From Pseudomonadota bacterium (GTDB lineage: Bacteria > Pseudomonadota > Gammaproteobacteria > Pseudomonadales > Oleiphilaceae): a stretch of 64,000 nucleotides of DNA. Location of the stretch: NCBI GenBank assembly GCA_002747395.1, contig PDPE01000032.1, positions 62,001-126,000 on the forward strand, given 5' to 3'. Below the pieces are notes generated by a model, which saw only the letters and a program-made list of their open reading frames with translations, was not told where the DNA came from and ran no database searches. This document shows positions 36,237-45,912 of this stretch, piece by piece. Position 1 is the first letter of the stretch. Every line of letters starts with the position of its first letter. The position numbers and the translations under genes were made by a program.

Positions 36237-37052
36237 TTACTTGTATTCAGCACAGTTGGCGGTATAAACCCGGTTCGTATCCAGATTTTTCAGCGTCAGA
36301 CAGTTCCCCCAGACACACCCCGTGTCCAGCGCCTCGAATTGATCTTTTCGGGTCAAGCCCTGCAACGCAGCCCAGTGCCCGAAAACAATGCGCACCGAAT
36401 CCTGGCGGTCAAACTGAAACCAGGGTTTGTACCCCGGAGGAGCATCGGACGGTGAACACTTGGATACCAGCTCAAGTTCACCACTTTTACTGATAAATCG
36501 CATCCGAGTCAGATAATTGGTGATAACCCGCAAGCGATCATCGCCTGTTAAATCAGCAGACCAGCTGGCGGGAAGATTACCGTACATATTCTTGAAAAAT
36601 TTCCTTCGCCGGGTCTTGTCCGCCAGCGCAGCCTCCACCTCGGCAGCCCGCTTTAACGCTTTCTTCAATGTCCAGGTGTGAGGCAACCCGGCATGCACCA
36701 ATAAGCGATTGCCACCCTTGTCAAAATGGATCAGGGGCCGACTGACCAGCCAGGAAAGCAGCTCGTCACAATCAGGCGCATCCAGAACCTGCTGAAGCGT
36801 ATCTTTTCGTCTGGCCTTCTGATTACCGTACGCAATGGCCAAAAGATGCAAATCGTGATTACCAAGAATGGTAACCGCACTATCTCCCATATCGCGCACA
36901 AAACGCAGGCATTCCAGAGACTCGCCCCCCCTGTTCACCAAATCTCCGGTTAGCCATAGTGTATCTTTCTTCGGGTTAAATCTTGCCTTCTCAAGCAACA
37001 CTTTCAACGGAGCCAGGCAGCCCTGTAAATCACCCACAGCATAAGTAGCCAT
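36237..37052 (-). CDS. apaH: Symmetrical bis(5'-nucleosyl)-tetraphosphatase
   Basis: 271 residues. It cleaves Ap4A to two ADP. Metallophosphatase motifs are intact: TYAVGDLQGC at the N-terminus, WLTGDLVNRG, ILGNHDLHLLA and LVHAGLPHTW. The start is placed at the ATG before ATYAVGD, the usual beginning; the preceding 20 codons overlap rsmA and do not belong. It sits 23 bases after rsmA in the classic envelope operon order. Confidence 0.95.
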   Translation of the reverse strand: MATYAVGDLQGCLAPLKVLLEKARFNPKKDTLWLTGDLVNRGGESLECLRFVRDMGDSAVTILGNHDLHLLAIAYGNQKARRKDTLQQVLDAPDCDELLSWLVSRPLIHFDKGGNRLLVHAGLPHTWTLKKALKRAAEVEAALADKTRRRKFFKNMYGNLPASWSADLTGDDRLRVITNYLTRMRFISKSGELELVSKCSPSDAPPGYKPWFQFDRQDSVRIVFGHWAALQGLTRKDQFEALDTGCVWGNCLTLKNLDTNRVYTANCAEYK

Positions 37053-37075
37053 TGCGTTACATCCCCAAACCTGAA

Positions 37076-37903
37076 TTACCTGTTCCGAGGCACACTTTGC
37101 GCATGCAGCCAATCTGCAACCAGAGCGAAATCCGTCAACGACAGATTTTCCGGCCGAAGCCCCGGGTTGATACCAAGAGACTCGATAGCATCAGCATCGA
37201 TAAAGCCTGACAAAGCGTTACGAACTGTTTTTCGGCGCTTGGTAAAAGCCGATCTCACCACGGTCTCCAACACTTTTTCATCCTTCACCCTGACCGGCTT
37301 TTCGGTGTGCGGTATCAGGCGTACAACAGCCGAATCTACTTTGGGGCGGGGAGTGAACGCGCCGGGGGGAACCATAAACAGGGGGGTCACACGACAATAA
37401 TACTGAACCATTATGCCCAATCGACCGTAGGCGCTGTCACCAACACCCGCCGCCATCCGCTCTACCACTTCTTTCTGGAGCATAAAATACATATCCGAAA
37501 TCAGGGAAGAAAAACGTAACAGATGAAAAATCAGTGGTGTCGATATGTTATAGGGCAGGTTTCCAACCACGCGTATTTTTTCGCCATCATTGCGCAGGAG
37601 TGTCCCGAACGGAAATTTCAGCGCATCTCCCTCATGGATAGTCAGCCGGGGGTAGTTAAAGAATTTGGTACGAAGTATGGGAACCAGATCCTTATCCAGC
37701 TCGATGACATCGAGTTCTCCATCGGTTGCCAACAACAACTCTTCGGTCAGCGCACCCATTCCGGGGCCGATTTCAACCAGTCTCTGGCCTTTTTGCGGAT
37801 CGATATGGCGAATTATAGTGCCAATCACCATTTTGTCATGAAGAAAGTTCTGGCCAAACCGTTTCCTGGCTCGATGTCCTGCCTGATGCTTGCTCATTGG
37901 CAT
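37076..37903 (-). CDS. rsmA: 16S rRNA dimethyladenosine transferase RsmA (KsgA)
   Basis: 275 residues. It dimethylates two adjacent adenosines near the 3' end of 16S rRNA. RKRFGQNFLHD at the N-terminus, the SAM motif VEIGPGMGALTE, the catalytic VVGNLPYNIS and the later KRRKTVRNAL are visible. Its start overlaps the end of pdxA by ten bases. Two starts (MPM and MSKH) are possible and differ by two residues. Confidence 0.97.
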   Translation of the reverse strand: MPMSKHQAGHRARKRFGQNFLHDKMVIGTIIRHIDPQKGQRLVEIGPGMGALTEELLLATDGELDVIELDKDLVPILRTKFFNYPRLTIHEGDALKFPFGTLLRNDGEKIRVVGNLPYNISTPLIFHLLRFSSLISDMYFMLQKEVVERMAAGVGDSAYGRLGIMVQYYCRVTPLFMVPPGAFTPRPKVDSAVVRLIPHTEKPVRVKDEKVLETVVRSAFTKRRKTVRNALSGFIDADAIESLGINPGLRPENLSLTDFALVADWLHAQSVPRNR

Positions 37904-38931
37904 GGCCTCTGTCGGGTTGCCGACATTTCCCGGGCGGTTTGAACCGCATAACGCAGGCTTCCCAAATCGGCATTCAGGGTGCCCGCCAGATCAAATGCGG
38001 TTCCATGATCCACCGAAGTGCGAATAAACGGCAAACCGAGAGTAATATTGGCAGAACGGCCGAAACCCTTATACTTGAGAACAGGAAGCCCCTGGTCGTG
38101 ATACATGGCCAATACCGCATCCGCATCGCGGAGCAAATGTTCGGTAAACAGGGTATCTGCCGGCAAGGGGCCGACCAGATCGACATCATGCGCGGCAAAC
38201 TGTGCCATAACAGGCTCGATGATTTCTATTTCTTCCATACCAAGGTGGCCTCCCTCACCCGCGTGAGGGTTCAGACCGGCGACCAGGATTTTCGGCCTGG
38301 CGATACCAAACCGGGTTTGCAAATCCGAAATAAGAATATTCATCACCTGGGTCAGGCGTTGACGAGTAATCAGGGAAGAAACATCTTTCAGAGGCAAATG
38401 AGTGGTCGCAAGCGCCACTCGCAATCCTTCAGTCGCCAACATCATAACAACACGAGATACCCCGGCCAGTTGCTGGAGAAATTCCGTGTGTCCGGTAAAG
38501 GCAACCCCGGCATCGTTAATCACGCCCTTGTGAACCGGCCCGGTTACCATGGCGGAAAATTCATCTCGCATACAGCCTGCTACGGCCCGGCGAAGGGTGT
38601 CCAGAACGTACCGGGCATTCCCGGTCACAGCCTCACCCGGAGAAACGGGAGAGGGCATGGGGACGGGAGCAACAGTCACCCTGCCTTCCCCGAAGCGAAC
38701 GAGTGAAGTTTCGTTCTCGTACAGTTCGATGTCGATACTCAAACCCAGAGTTTTCGCCCGAGACTCCAACAGTTGCGGATCGCAGATCAGCAGAACGTCT
38801 TCACCTGCCTTTTCCTGCGCCAGCCGGACACACAAATCCGGGCCAATACCGGCAGGTTCACCCGGTGTGATCGCGATAATACCCCTTCCATCCGGTGAAG
38901 AATTTGTCATGGCATCCGTTAATTCTGTCAT
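37894..38931 (-). CDS. pdxA: 4-hydroxythreonine-4-phosphate dehydrogenase
   Basis: 345 residues. It acts in the DXP-dependent route to pyridoxal phosphate. The opening IAITPGEPAGIGPDLCVRLA, the metal ligands in GHTEFLQQLAG and YHDQGLPVLKYKGFG, and the late FIRTSVDHGTAFDLAG are characteristic. The start overlaps the surA stop by four bases, so translation is coupled. The first 12 residues are an ordinary extension. Confidence 0.96.
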   Translation of the reverse strand: MTELTDAMTNSSPDGRGIIAITPGEPAGIGPDLCVRLAQEKAGEDVLLICDPQLLESRAKTLGLSIDIELYENETSLVRFGEGRVTVAPVPMPSPVSPGEAVTGNARYVLDTLRRAVAGCMRDEFSAMVTGPVHKGVINDAGVAFTGHTEFLQQLAGVSRVVMMLATEGLRVALATTHLPLKDVSSLITRQRLTQVMNILISDLQTRFGIARPKILVAGLNPHAGEGGHLGMEEIEIIEPVMAQFAAHDVDLVGPLPADTLFTEHLLRDADAVLAMYHDQGLPVLKYKGFGRSANITLGLPFIRTSVDHGTAFDLAGTLNADLGSLRYAVQTAREMSATRQRPCQ

Positions 38932-40268
38932 GATGCTCCGGTTTCTTTAATTTCAACATAGGCCTCTTCACGAATTTCACGAAGCCACTTTTGCAATTGA
39001 ATATCAAACTCCTTGCGATGCAGAATTTCCCGAGCCTTTCCTTCCTGAACCTGCTCGCCAATATCTTTTTGCCGGGTATCCGACACCTCCAGAATATGCC
39101 AGCCAAACGGGGTTTTGAATGGAGCAGATACCACACCGACAGGTGTCTCCGCCATCACAGACTCAAATAATGCAACCATTTCACCGGGGCCAACCCAGCC
39201 GAGCAATCCGCCTTCGGCACCGGAAATGGGGTCTTCCGAAAACGACCTGGCCAATTCTGCGAAGCTTTCACCCTCCCTGATGCGCTCGTAGAGCTTGTCA
39301 ATCTCCACTTTTGCTTCTGATAACGAACGCAATTCATTCTCTTTAAGCAGGAGGTGACGCACCAGGTATTGAGTGACAATTTTGGATTTGCCGCCTTTTT
39401 TATCCAGTACCGTTATCAGGTGGAACCCACTTGGTGTCTGAACAGGATCAGACACCTCTCCAACCGACATTGCAGGTACCAGTTCAGTCGCCAATGTTGG
39501 CAAATCAGACTCTTTGCGCCAGCCCAGAACACCACCTTGCAAGGCATTATGGCCATCGGAGCGGGCCACTGCCATTTGTCTGAAATCGGCTCCCTGGCGA
39601 ATTTTGGCAACGATTTCCCGGGCTTCTTTTCGTTTTTCTTCAATTTGTTCCGTTGTCGGACTGGCCGGAAAAGCCAACAATATATGGCCCAACAGGTATT
39701 CGGTCGATGTCTTGCTCCTGCCAGCGGCAGATTGCAGAAAGTTGGCTACCTGACTGTCAGTAACCCGCACCCTGCCCGCAACACGTTTCTGCTGCAAGCG
39801 ACCAAGCAGCATTTCGGTGCGAACCTGTTGCCTCATTTGAGCGAACGTAATACCTTCGGACTCTATTGCCCGAGCAAAGGCTTTCAGGCTGTATCCGTTC
39901 CGCCTGGCAATGCTGTTTATTGCGTCAGTAAGCTCTGCATCGCTGACTCTTAACCCCATTTTCCTGGCCATTTGAAGCTGAATCTGCTCCAGAATCAGCT
40001 GATCCAGCACTTTTTCACGCATGACTTTTCTATCGGGCAAAGGCGTATTTTGCGCCTTCAGACGAGACACTATGGTAGCAATACGATTTTCCAGCTCGGA
40101 TTGGAGTACCACTCCGTCTTCAACGATAGCCACCACCTGATCCAAAAGCGTTGCCGTGTGCGCAGGCACCGCCAATGCCATCGCCAGTATCCCGGCTCCA
40201 ATATATCCTCGTCCCCAAACCCGGGACATTCCGGGTAAAAGCGACTGCAACATTCTGACTGTTATCAT
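38928..40268 (-). CDS. surA: Periplasmic chaperone / peptidyl-prolyl isomerase SurA
   Basis: 446 residues. A signal sequence (ILAMALAVPAHTA) precedes an N-terminal chaperone domain (LLDQVVAIVEDGVVLQSELE). Two parvulin domains follow at about residues 190-295 and 305-405, and a C-terminal helix closes the protein. SurA carries outer-membrane proteins, LptD included, across the periplasm. The start may be the ATG at 40268 or one slightly later (MLQSLL). Confidence 0.95.
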   Translation of the reverse strand: MITVRMLQSLLPGMSRVWGRGYIGAGILAMALAVPAHTATLLDQVVAIVEDGVVLQSELENRIATIVSRLKAQNTPLPDRKVMREKVLDQLILEQIQLQMARKMGLRVSDAELTDAINSIARRNGYSLKAFARAIESEGITFAQMRQQVRTEMLLGRLQQKRVAGRVRVTDSQVANFLQSAAGRSKTSTEYLLGHILLAFPASPTTEQIEEKRKEAREIVAKIRQGADFRQMAVARSDGHNALQGGVLGWRKESDLPTLATELVPAMSVGEVSDPVQTPSGFHLITVLDKKGGKSKIVTQYLVRHLLLKENELRSLSEAKVEIDKLYERIREGESFAELARSFSEDPISGAEGGLLGWVGPGEMVALFESVMAETPVGVVSAPFKTPFGWHILEVSDTRQKDIGEQVQEGKAREILHRKEFDIQLQKWLREIREEAYVEIKETGAS

Positions 40269-40394
40269 TAATTCGTTTGCTCTTGTTGGCTATCAAAAAA
40301 TTGGAAACGGGCCGAAATTTGCGAGTTCCCGGCTTCCTGTCGACCGATTGTTCCTGTCAACGATTTATTTTTGTCTGCTACTGATTCCTGTCTG

Positions 40395-42905
40395 CTATTT
40401 GCGAGATTTCTGCCGCAGGTCAAACCCTTCTATGGCATCCTCGATCCGCCCCAGGGAACCTGTATCCACACCCGCAAGACCGGAAAGCTCGACACGAACC
40501 AGGAATCGATGATCTACGGATTTATCCTCGGTCAGGTAGCTGTGCGTCATAAATTGCAACCGCCAGCAGCAACTCTCATACTCGATTCCTGCCACCGAGC
40601 CTATGGTACGATTATCCCTCAATTCGTACAACCAGCGCCCCATCAAAGTGACACGGTCAGTCACCGGCAGCACGACAGACACATCAGACTGCTCCAGCTT
40701 GCCCTCGACGTATCGGTGCCCGAAATTGAGGATAGAACCATAGTCATTCGTGTGCAGAGAAAGATTAAACGCGCCTTCCAGGGTCGTTTTCGACCTTGCA
40801 TCCCAGACTCCTTTGAACTCCAGGTCGATCCAGGGGTAAGGATGCAGCTGAATTTCACCCGCCAGTGGCGAGTCACTGCGTGTCAGGGCCGAGTCCCCTT
40901 GCTCCAGTACCACTTCGCGATCATCGAAATGATACACCTGACCAATGCTGAAAAGTGCCTTTTCATCCCCGGTTTCCCGGTCTCTCAAACTGGTGGAAAT
41001 TGCAACCGTCAGGCGATTGTTGTCAGCAATGCGATCATCACCGGAAAAACGGTTCTCCTCAAACAACTGGCCAAAGTCAAAGGATTGCAAACTTGTGTCA
41101 AAAACGGGGATTTTCGACTGATTCTTTGTGGGCACATAAACATAGTAAAGCCGGGGTTCGATTGACTGACGCCAGCCTCCGGTTTGAAAAGTCCAGTCAC
41201 TATCGATCCACAAACCGCTGTCAATGGTGGTAACCGGTACGGTTCGACTCAGATGCCTGTCCGTACCCGGGAGCTGATCACTCAGCAAGTAATCCGAATG
41301 ATGCAGTTTGAAAGACGGCGTAACATAAGCCCAGGGCAGTCGCCAGGAATAGGAAATTCCGGGTTTCAGCGTGAGACGCTGACCATTAACTCTATCCATT
41401 CCGGTCAGGTTGGAGTTGTCTCGATAAAAATGCACGTATCGGGAGTCCAGACCATATTCCAGGTAATCGGTGTCATAAATACCGGTAAAATTCAATTCAG
41501 GAAGACGTGCATAGGGTCTTCGATCTGCGGTCACTGTATCATCAATCGTCTGGTAGGCATGAACCAGTCCCTGCATCCAGTATTGGGCGGAGCGATAGTT
41601 CACTGACCAGTATTTCTGGAGATGAGTTTCTTCATCAAGGCTGAGTGACCGATTCAACTCCGACAGGTAGTCTTTGTCTCCAACCGCATTGATATCGACT
41701 TCCGAGCTCAAAATGCCTGTTTCACGCTGAAAATCACCTTGATAAAAAACACTATCAAATCCGAATGCCCAGCGATCGGGATCCTTGCCCGGATTATCAG
41801 CTTTGTACTGCTGGTCATTGGGCAAATAACCCAGATCCAGAAGAGAGGAACCCGGACGACCGAGATGGCGAAATTCCGTTTCAAACAATACACCGCGACC
41901 ATGAATATAGTTCGGTACTAACGTGGCATCAGCTTGTGGCGCAATATTCCAGTAAAATGGTGTACCGAGGTATATACCCCTGCCGGTATTGGAACTGCCG
42001 AGGGCAGGATAAAGAAAGCCGGATTTTCTTCGATCGTCTATCGGGAAAGTAATATAAGGGAAGTAAGCCACCGGTATATCCCGGACTTTAAGTACAGCAT
42101 GGGTTGCAGAGCCAAAACCCTCATCACGATCCAGCTCGATTTCTCCCGCTCCAATCTGCCAGTCACTGTTGCCGGGTGGGCAGGTTGAAAACGATCCGTC
42201 ATACACGGATGTAACAATCCCGTCACCAGATTCAGTAAAACGCCCCCAAAGACCCGTACCCGCCTCCTTCTTGCGACTGAGCACCTGCCTGGCATCACCT
42301 CGAATCCGGCTTTCATACAAGACATAAGAAGCAGAATCCAGTGAAAACTCCTCACTGGCAATGAGGTAATGCGCCTTGTCACCGGTAATGGCGAAACCCG
42401 GACTGCGAAAGACGACATTTCCCTCCAGGTGAGCCGACTCTTCAATTTTATCAAACATGGCCCAGTCACCGGTCAACAGGAAATCAGCATGCCTGATTTC
42501 CACATCACCGGTCAGCACGGCTTCCGTTTCAAAGTCACCTTCACTCTCATCGGCGGATACATAAATTGATTCCGGGTTTTCAATCAACAAACGGGGGGGA
42601 TTGGATAGATAGTCAGGAGCCAGATAATAGCCTCCGCATAAAGCCGCGGCCTGTTTGCTATTGTCAGGGCGAAACAGTTTGTCGCCAGAACGAAATATCC
42701 CGGTTTTTTCCCGGCCCTGACCAGCCTGCCTGAAACTATGCCAGTCCAGCTCATAGGCTTTGGGGCCGGAATCAAACCTGGTATCGACCTCCCCGGCGAA
42801 GACACAGCCACTCATAATCGACAGGCACCCGGCCAACCAGAACCAAAACCCAGAGGTAACGGCATCCGTAGAGGAAGGGGTGACTGGCGGTTTATGTGAG
42901 CGCAT
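40395..42905 (-). CDS. lptD: LPS-assembly protein LptD
   Basis: 836 residues. The signal region (FWFWLAGCLSIMSGCVFAGE) leads to a periplasmic OstA-type domain (about 110-240, with AVLTGDVEIRHADFLLTGD) and a long beta-barrel rich in aromatic strands. It inserts lipopolysaccharide in the outer membrane together with LptE. The ATG at 42905 (MRSHKPP) is chosen; upstream in-frame codons have no signal-peptide character. The C-terminal strand ends in LSGLAGVDTGSLGR and a charged tail. Confidence 0.94.
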   Translation of the reverse strand: MRSHKPPVTPSSTDAVTSGFWFWLAGCLSIMSGCVFAGEVDTRFDSGPKAYELDWHSFRQAGQGREKTGIFRSGDKLFRPDNSKQAAALCGGYYLAPDYLSNPPRLLIENPESIYVSADESEGDFETEAVLTGDVEIRHADFLLTGDWAMFDKIEESAHLEGNVVFRSPGFAITGDKAHYLIASEEFSLDSASYVLYESRIRGDARQVLSRKKEAGTGLWGRFTESGDGIVTSVYDGSFSTCPPGNSDWQIGAGEIELDRDEGFGSATHAVLKVRDIPVAYFPYITFPIDDRRKSGFLYPALGSSNTGRGIYLGTPFYWNIAPQADATLVPNYIHGRGVLFETEFRHLGRPGSSLLDLGYLPNDQQYKADNPGKDPDRWAFGFDSVFYQGDFQRETGILSSEVDINAVGDKDYLSELNRSLSLDEETHLQKYWSVNYRSAQYWMQGLVHAYQTIDDTVTADRRPYARLPELNFTGIYDTDYLEYGLDSRYVHFYRDNSNLTGMDRVNGQRLTLKPGISYSWRLPWAYVTPSFKLHHSDYLLSDQLPGTDRHLSRTVPVTTIDSGLWIDSDWTFQTGGWRQSIEPRLYYVYVPTKNQSKIPVFDTSLQSFDFGQLFEENRFSGDDRIADNNRLTVAISTSLRDRETGDEKALFSIGQVYHFDDREVVLEQGDSALTRSDSPLAGEIQLHPYPWIDLEFKGVWDARSKTTLEGAFNLSLHTNDYGSILNFGHRYVEGKLEQSDVSVVLPVTDRVTLMGRWLYELRDNRTIGSVAGIEYESCCWRLQFMTHSYLTEDKSVDHRFLVRVELSGLAGVDTGSLGRIEDAIEGFDLRQKSRK

Positions 42906-43237
42906 GGATTTTATAATAACGCATAAGTGCCTGATTACAGGACAGAGATCGAATTCAAACACACAGATTGAGCTTAAAAACGCCGATTGAACCCAAAAAC
43001 ACAAGGTTCCGGGTTTGGCTGGCAAATAATAAACGGAAGTTGCATCAGTCACAAATTTTATACACTCTTTTAATCCGGTTTTAACGTTCTTTTCATCATT
43101 TCCCGGAATGTTCCCGAGCCTGCCGCCTCAATAATGACTGCTTTTACAAATAGCCCGGTCAGAACTACAATCACAAGCGCAATATCGTCACAACACAATG
43201 AAAACCATCAAAACCACCAAAAGAACCCGATTAAAAC
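42906..43237. other. Divergent promoter region between lptD and amgK
   Basis: 332 bases between two diverging genes. It contains short direct repeats (GATTGA-CCAAAAACAC-like, 42965-43005) and several A-rich stretches in the last 60 bases before amgK. TTTTATACACTCTTTTAATCC near 43055 may supply a promoter element. I cannot assign boxes with confidence. No open frame here looks like a gene. Confidence 0.35.
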
Positions 43238-44392
43238 ATGGATCTTCGCCTGAACGAACTGAAAAACTGGTTACAACATCACCTGAAGGACTTTGCCCCT
43301 TCAGTCAGTACAGATTCAAGCCTGACAATCGCACCGGTTTCCGGTGATGCCAGCTTCAGGCGCTACTTTCGAGTATCGATCGGGGGCAACAATGCGCCAG
43401 CCGATAACCGAAGCTGGATAGCAATGGATGCACCGCCAGAGAAAGAGAACAGCGAGCCTTTTGTTGCAGTAGCGACATTCTGGCGTGCCAAAGGGCTGAA
43501 TGTACCGGAAATTCTGCTGTCAGATTTACCCAAGGGCTTTCTGTTACTGAGCGATTTTGGTGACTCATTGTTATTGAATCAACTGAACGACGAGAATGCT
43601 GACATACTCTACCAGCGCTGCATGGATGACTTGCTGGTTATCCAAAGCAGTTTCAGGAAAACCTCGCACCCTGTGACACAACCCGACACCCCGCAACTTT
43701 TCCTGCCGCCTTACGACCATCTGCTGCTGCGACGGGAAATGCAGCTTTTTACTGATTGGCTGGTAACGAAAAAGCTCGGTTACGCAATGAAGCCGGACGA
43801 GACAGACCTGCTTGACGACACCTTTCAGCTGTTAATCCATAGTGCGCTTCACCAGCCTCAGGTTCCGGTTCACCGGGATTATCACAGCCGGAATATTATG
43901 CTGGTGGAAGGTGATGCCACATTGGATGACCGGGATTTTCAACTGGGGCACCTGGACTTTCAGGATGCGGTATCAGGCCCGATCAGTTACGATCTGGTTT
44001 CCTTGCTAAGAGACTGCTATATCCGGTGGCCAAAAAAACGAGTGGATGAATGGGTCAGTTATTACTACCGACAGGCGACAAAGTCGGGCTTGCTTGATGC
44101 CGACCCGGATCAGTTTACTCGCTGGTTTGATTTAATGGGCATCCAGCGCCACCTGAAAGCCAGCGGCATCTTCGCCCGCCTCTCGCTGCGAGATGGCAAA
44201 CACGGCTACCTGAACGACATCCCGCTGACCCTTTCCTATATTGAATCCGTCAGTGCCCGTTACCCGGAGCTTGCTGAATTTCGGCGCTGGCTGTCAGACG
44301 TTATTTTACCGAGATTGTCGCAGATCAATTCAGACACCCGAAATCAAAAAGGGCGCCAAAAAGAGCACCAGAAAGAGCCGCATTCACAATGA
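43238..44392 (+). CDS. amgK: AmgK-like N-acetylmuramate/N-acetylglucosamine kinase
   Basis: 384 residues of the aminoglycoside-phosphotransferase fold. The N-lobe has PVSGDASFRRYFRVSIGG, the catalytic loop reads VPVHRDYHSRNIML and the metal motif HLDFQDAVSGPISYDLVSLL. With MurU it salvages cell-wall sugars to UDP-MurNAc, bypassing early peptidoglycan synthesis. The gene overlaps murU by four bases (ATGA). Its position divergent from lptD is the same as in Pseudomonas. Confidence 0.9.
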   Translation: MDLRLNELKNWLQHHLKDFAPSVSTDSSLTIAPVSGDASFRRYFRVSIGGNNAPADNRSWIAMDAPPEKENSEPFVAVATFWRAKGLNVPEILLSDLPKGFLLLSDFGDSLLLNQLNDENADILYQRCMDDLLVIQSSFRKTSHPVTQPDTPQLFLPPYDHLLLRREMQLFTDWLVTKKLGYAMKPDETDLLDDTFQLLIHSALHQPQVPVHRDYHSRNIMLVEGDATLDDRDFQLGHLDFQDAVSGPISYDLVSLLRDCYIRWPKKRVDEWVSYYYRQATKSGLLDADPDQFTRWFDLMGIQRHLKASGIFARLSLRDGKHGYLNDIPLTLSYIESVSARYPELAEFRRWLSDVILPRLSQINSDTRNQKGRQKEHQKEPHSQ

Positions 44393-45102
44393 AAGCCATG
44401 ATACTGGCCGCAGGACTGGGGGAGCGTATGCGCCCCTTGACCCTGACGACACCCAAACCGCTGTTGCAGGCTGGCAATCGAACACTGATCGAATACCATC
44501 TGGCAAACCTCGTTGCCGCAGGCATCACCGATATCGTGATTAATGTTTCCTGGTTGGCTGACAAAATTATTTCCTGTTTAGGCAATGGTGCCTCCTTCGG
44601 GGTGGACATCGAATATTCCCGGGAAACATCACCACTGGAAACAGCGGGCGGTATCAGACAAGCCCTGCCCATGCTTACCGATAGCACACACACAGAATTT
44701 GTCGTGATCAATGGAGACATCTGGACTGACTTTCCGCTTTCCGGGCTGCACTCTCTGGTGAATGGCAACGCCGGACATATTGTGCTGACCACAAACCCGG
44801 CACACAATCAAAAAGGTGACTTTTATCTGGCGGAATCCGGCCAGATCAGCAATCATCCACCCACTCCTGCACCCGCCTGCTCGCACACATTTTCCGGCAT
44901 CAGTGTATTGGACAAACAGATTTTTGAACTGGCACCGGCAAACGAAAACAGGCTGGGCATCCTGTTGCGACTCGCCGCCGACCAGGGGAAAGTTTCCGGA
45001 GAAATTATGTCCGGTCAATGGTATGATATCGGCACACCGGATCGACTCGATGACTTGCATCGCCGGCTGTTACACTCGCATACACGTTCAGGAAACAGGT
45101 AA
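44389..45102 (+). CDS. murU: MurNAc-1-phosphate uridylyltransferase MurU
   Basis: 237 residues of the nucleotidyltransferase family. The signature LAAGLGERMRPLT is at the N-terminus, with VINGDIWTDFPLSGL and QWYDIGTPDRLDDLH later. It forms UDP-MurNAc from MurNAc-1-phosphate made by AmgK. The two adjacent genes make the salvage route; later recycling genes (mupP, anmK) are not in the window. Confidence 0.92.
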   Translation: MKAMILAAGLGERMRPLTLTTPKPLLQAGNRTLIEYHLANLVAAGITDIVINVSWLADKIISCLGNGASFGVDIEYSRETSPLETAGGIRQALPMLTDSTHTEFVVINGDIWTDFPLSGLHSLVNGNAGHIVLTTNPAHNQKGDFYLAESGQISNHPPTPAPACSHTFSGISVLDKQIFELAPANENRLGILLRLAADQGKVSGEIMSGQWYDIGTPDRLDDLHRRLLHSHTRSGNR

Positions 45103-45104
45103 TC

Positions 45105-45905
45105 ATGTGGTTTGGTAAACTTTTCGGCGGAACCATGGGCTTCGTCACGGGAGGCCCGTTAGGCGCAATGGTCGGAATGGCATTCGGCTCAAAATTTGAC
45201 CAGCACTGCGAGGACTTTGTCAAACAAAACTGGAACTTTACCGTTTCCGGGATACCCTCATCCTCCAAAAAAACCATGATTCAGGCGCTGTTTACCAGCC
45301 TGGGCCGAGTCGCAAAAAGTGAAGGCAGAGTCACAGAGCAGGACATCGCTTTTGCGGAAACCGTCATGCATCAGTTGCAGCTCAGCCCGACTGACCGGGA
45401 ACAGGCGAAAAGGGCTTTTTCACAGGGTAAATCCTCAGACTACGACCTGTCCCGTGATTTGGCTGCCTTCAGGCAGGCCAGTCTGTTCAACCGTCAACAA
45501 CTGGGCATCTACCTTGGAGCATTATTACAGTTAGCCAGCCTGTCGGAATCACGCGAACGAACCAGTGAGTGCAAACGACTTTGCCAGATGGTGGGTATCC
45601 CGGAGTTCCAATTCGAACAGATTCGTCTGAAATTCCTGAAACAACAGCAGCAACAGAACAGACCACGACACAGTCATCAACTGTCTGAAGCCCAGGCCTG
45701 CAAAATACTTGGTGTATCGCGATCAGCCAACATGGCAGAGATAAAACGCGCCTATCGCAAACTCATCAGTCAATATCACCCGGACAAATTTATCGCCGAG
45801 GGGCGTAGCGAAAGCAGCATCAACAATGCAAAAGAAAAATCCCAGAAAATCCGGGCGGCTTACGAGCTGTTAAAGCGTGAAAAACAGGCCGTGACCACTG
45901 ACTGA
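45105..45905 (+). CDS. djlA: Co-chaperone DjlA
   Basis: 266 residues. An N-terminal glycine-rich membrane segment (GKLFGGTMGFVTGGPLGAMV) is followed by a TerB-like helical domain and a C-terminal J domain. The HPD tripeptide lies in SQYHPDKFIAEG, so interaction with DnaK is expected. A Q-rich linker (KQQQQQNRP) precedes the J domain. It starts two bases after murU, in the same operon. Confidence 0.93.
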   Translation: MWFGKLFGGTMGFVTGGPLGAMVGMAFGSKFDQHCEDFVKQNWNFTVSGIPSSSKKTMIQALFTSLGRVAKSEGRVTEQDIAFAETVMHQLQLSPTDREQAKRAFSQGKSSDYDLSRDLAAFRQASLFNRQQLGIYLGALLQLASLSESRERTSECKRLCQMVGIPEFQFEQIRLKFLKQQQQQNRPRHSHQLSEAQACKILGVSRSANMAEIKRAYRKLISQYHPDKFIAEGRSESSINNAKEKSQKIRAAYELLKREKQAVTTD

Positions 45906-45912
45906 CCATGAC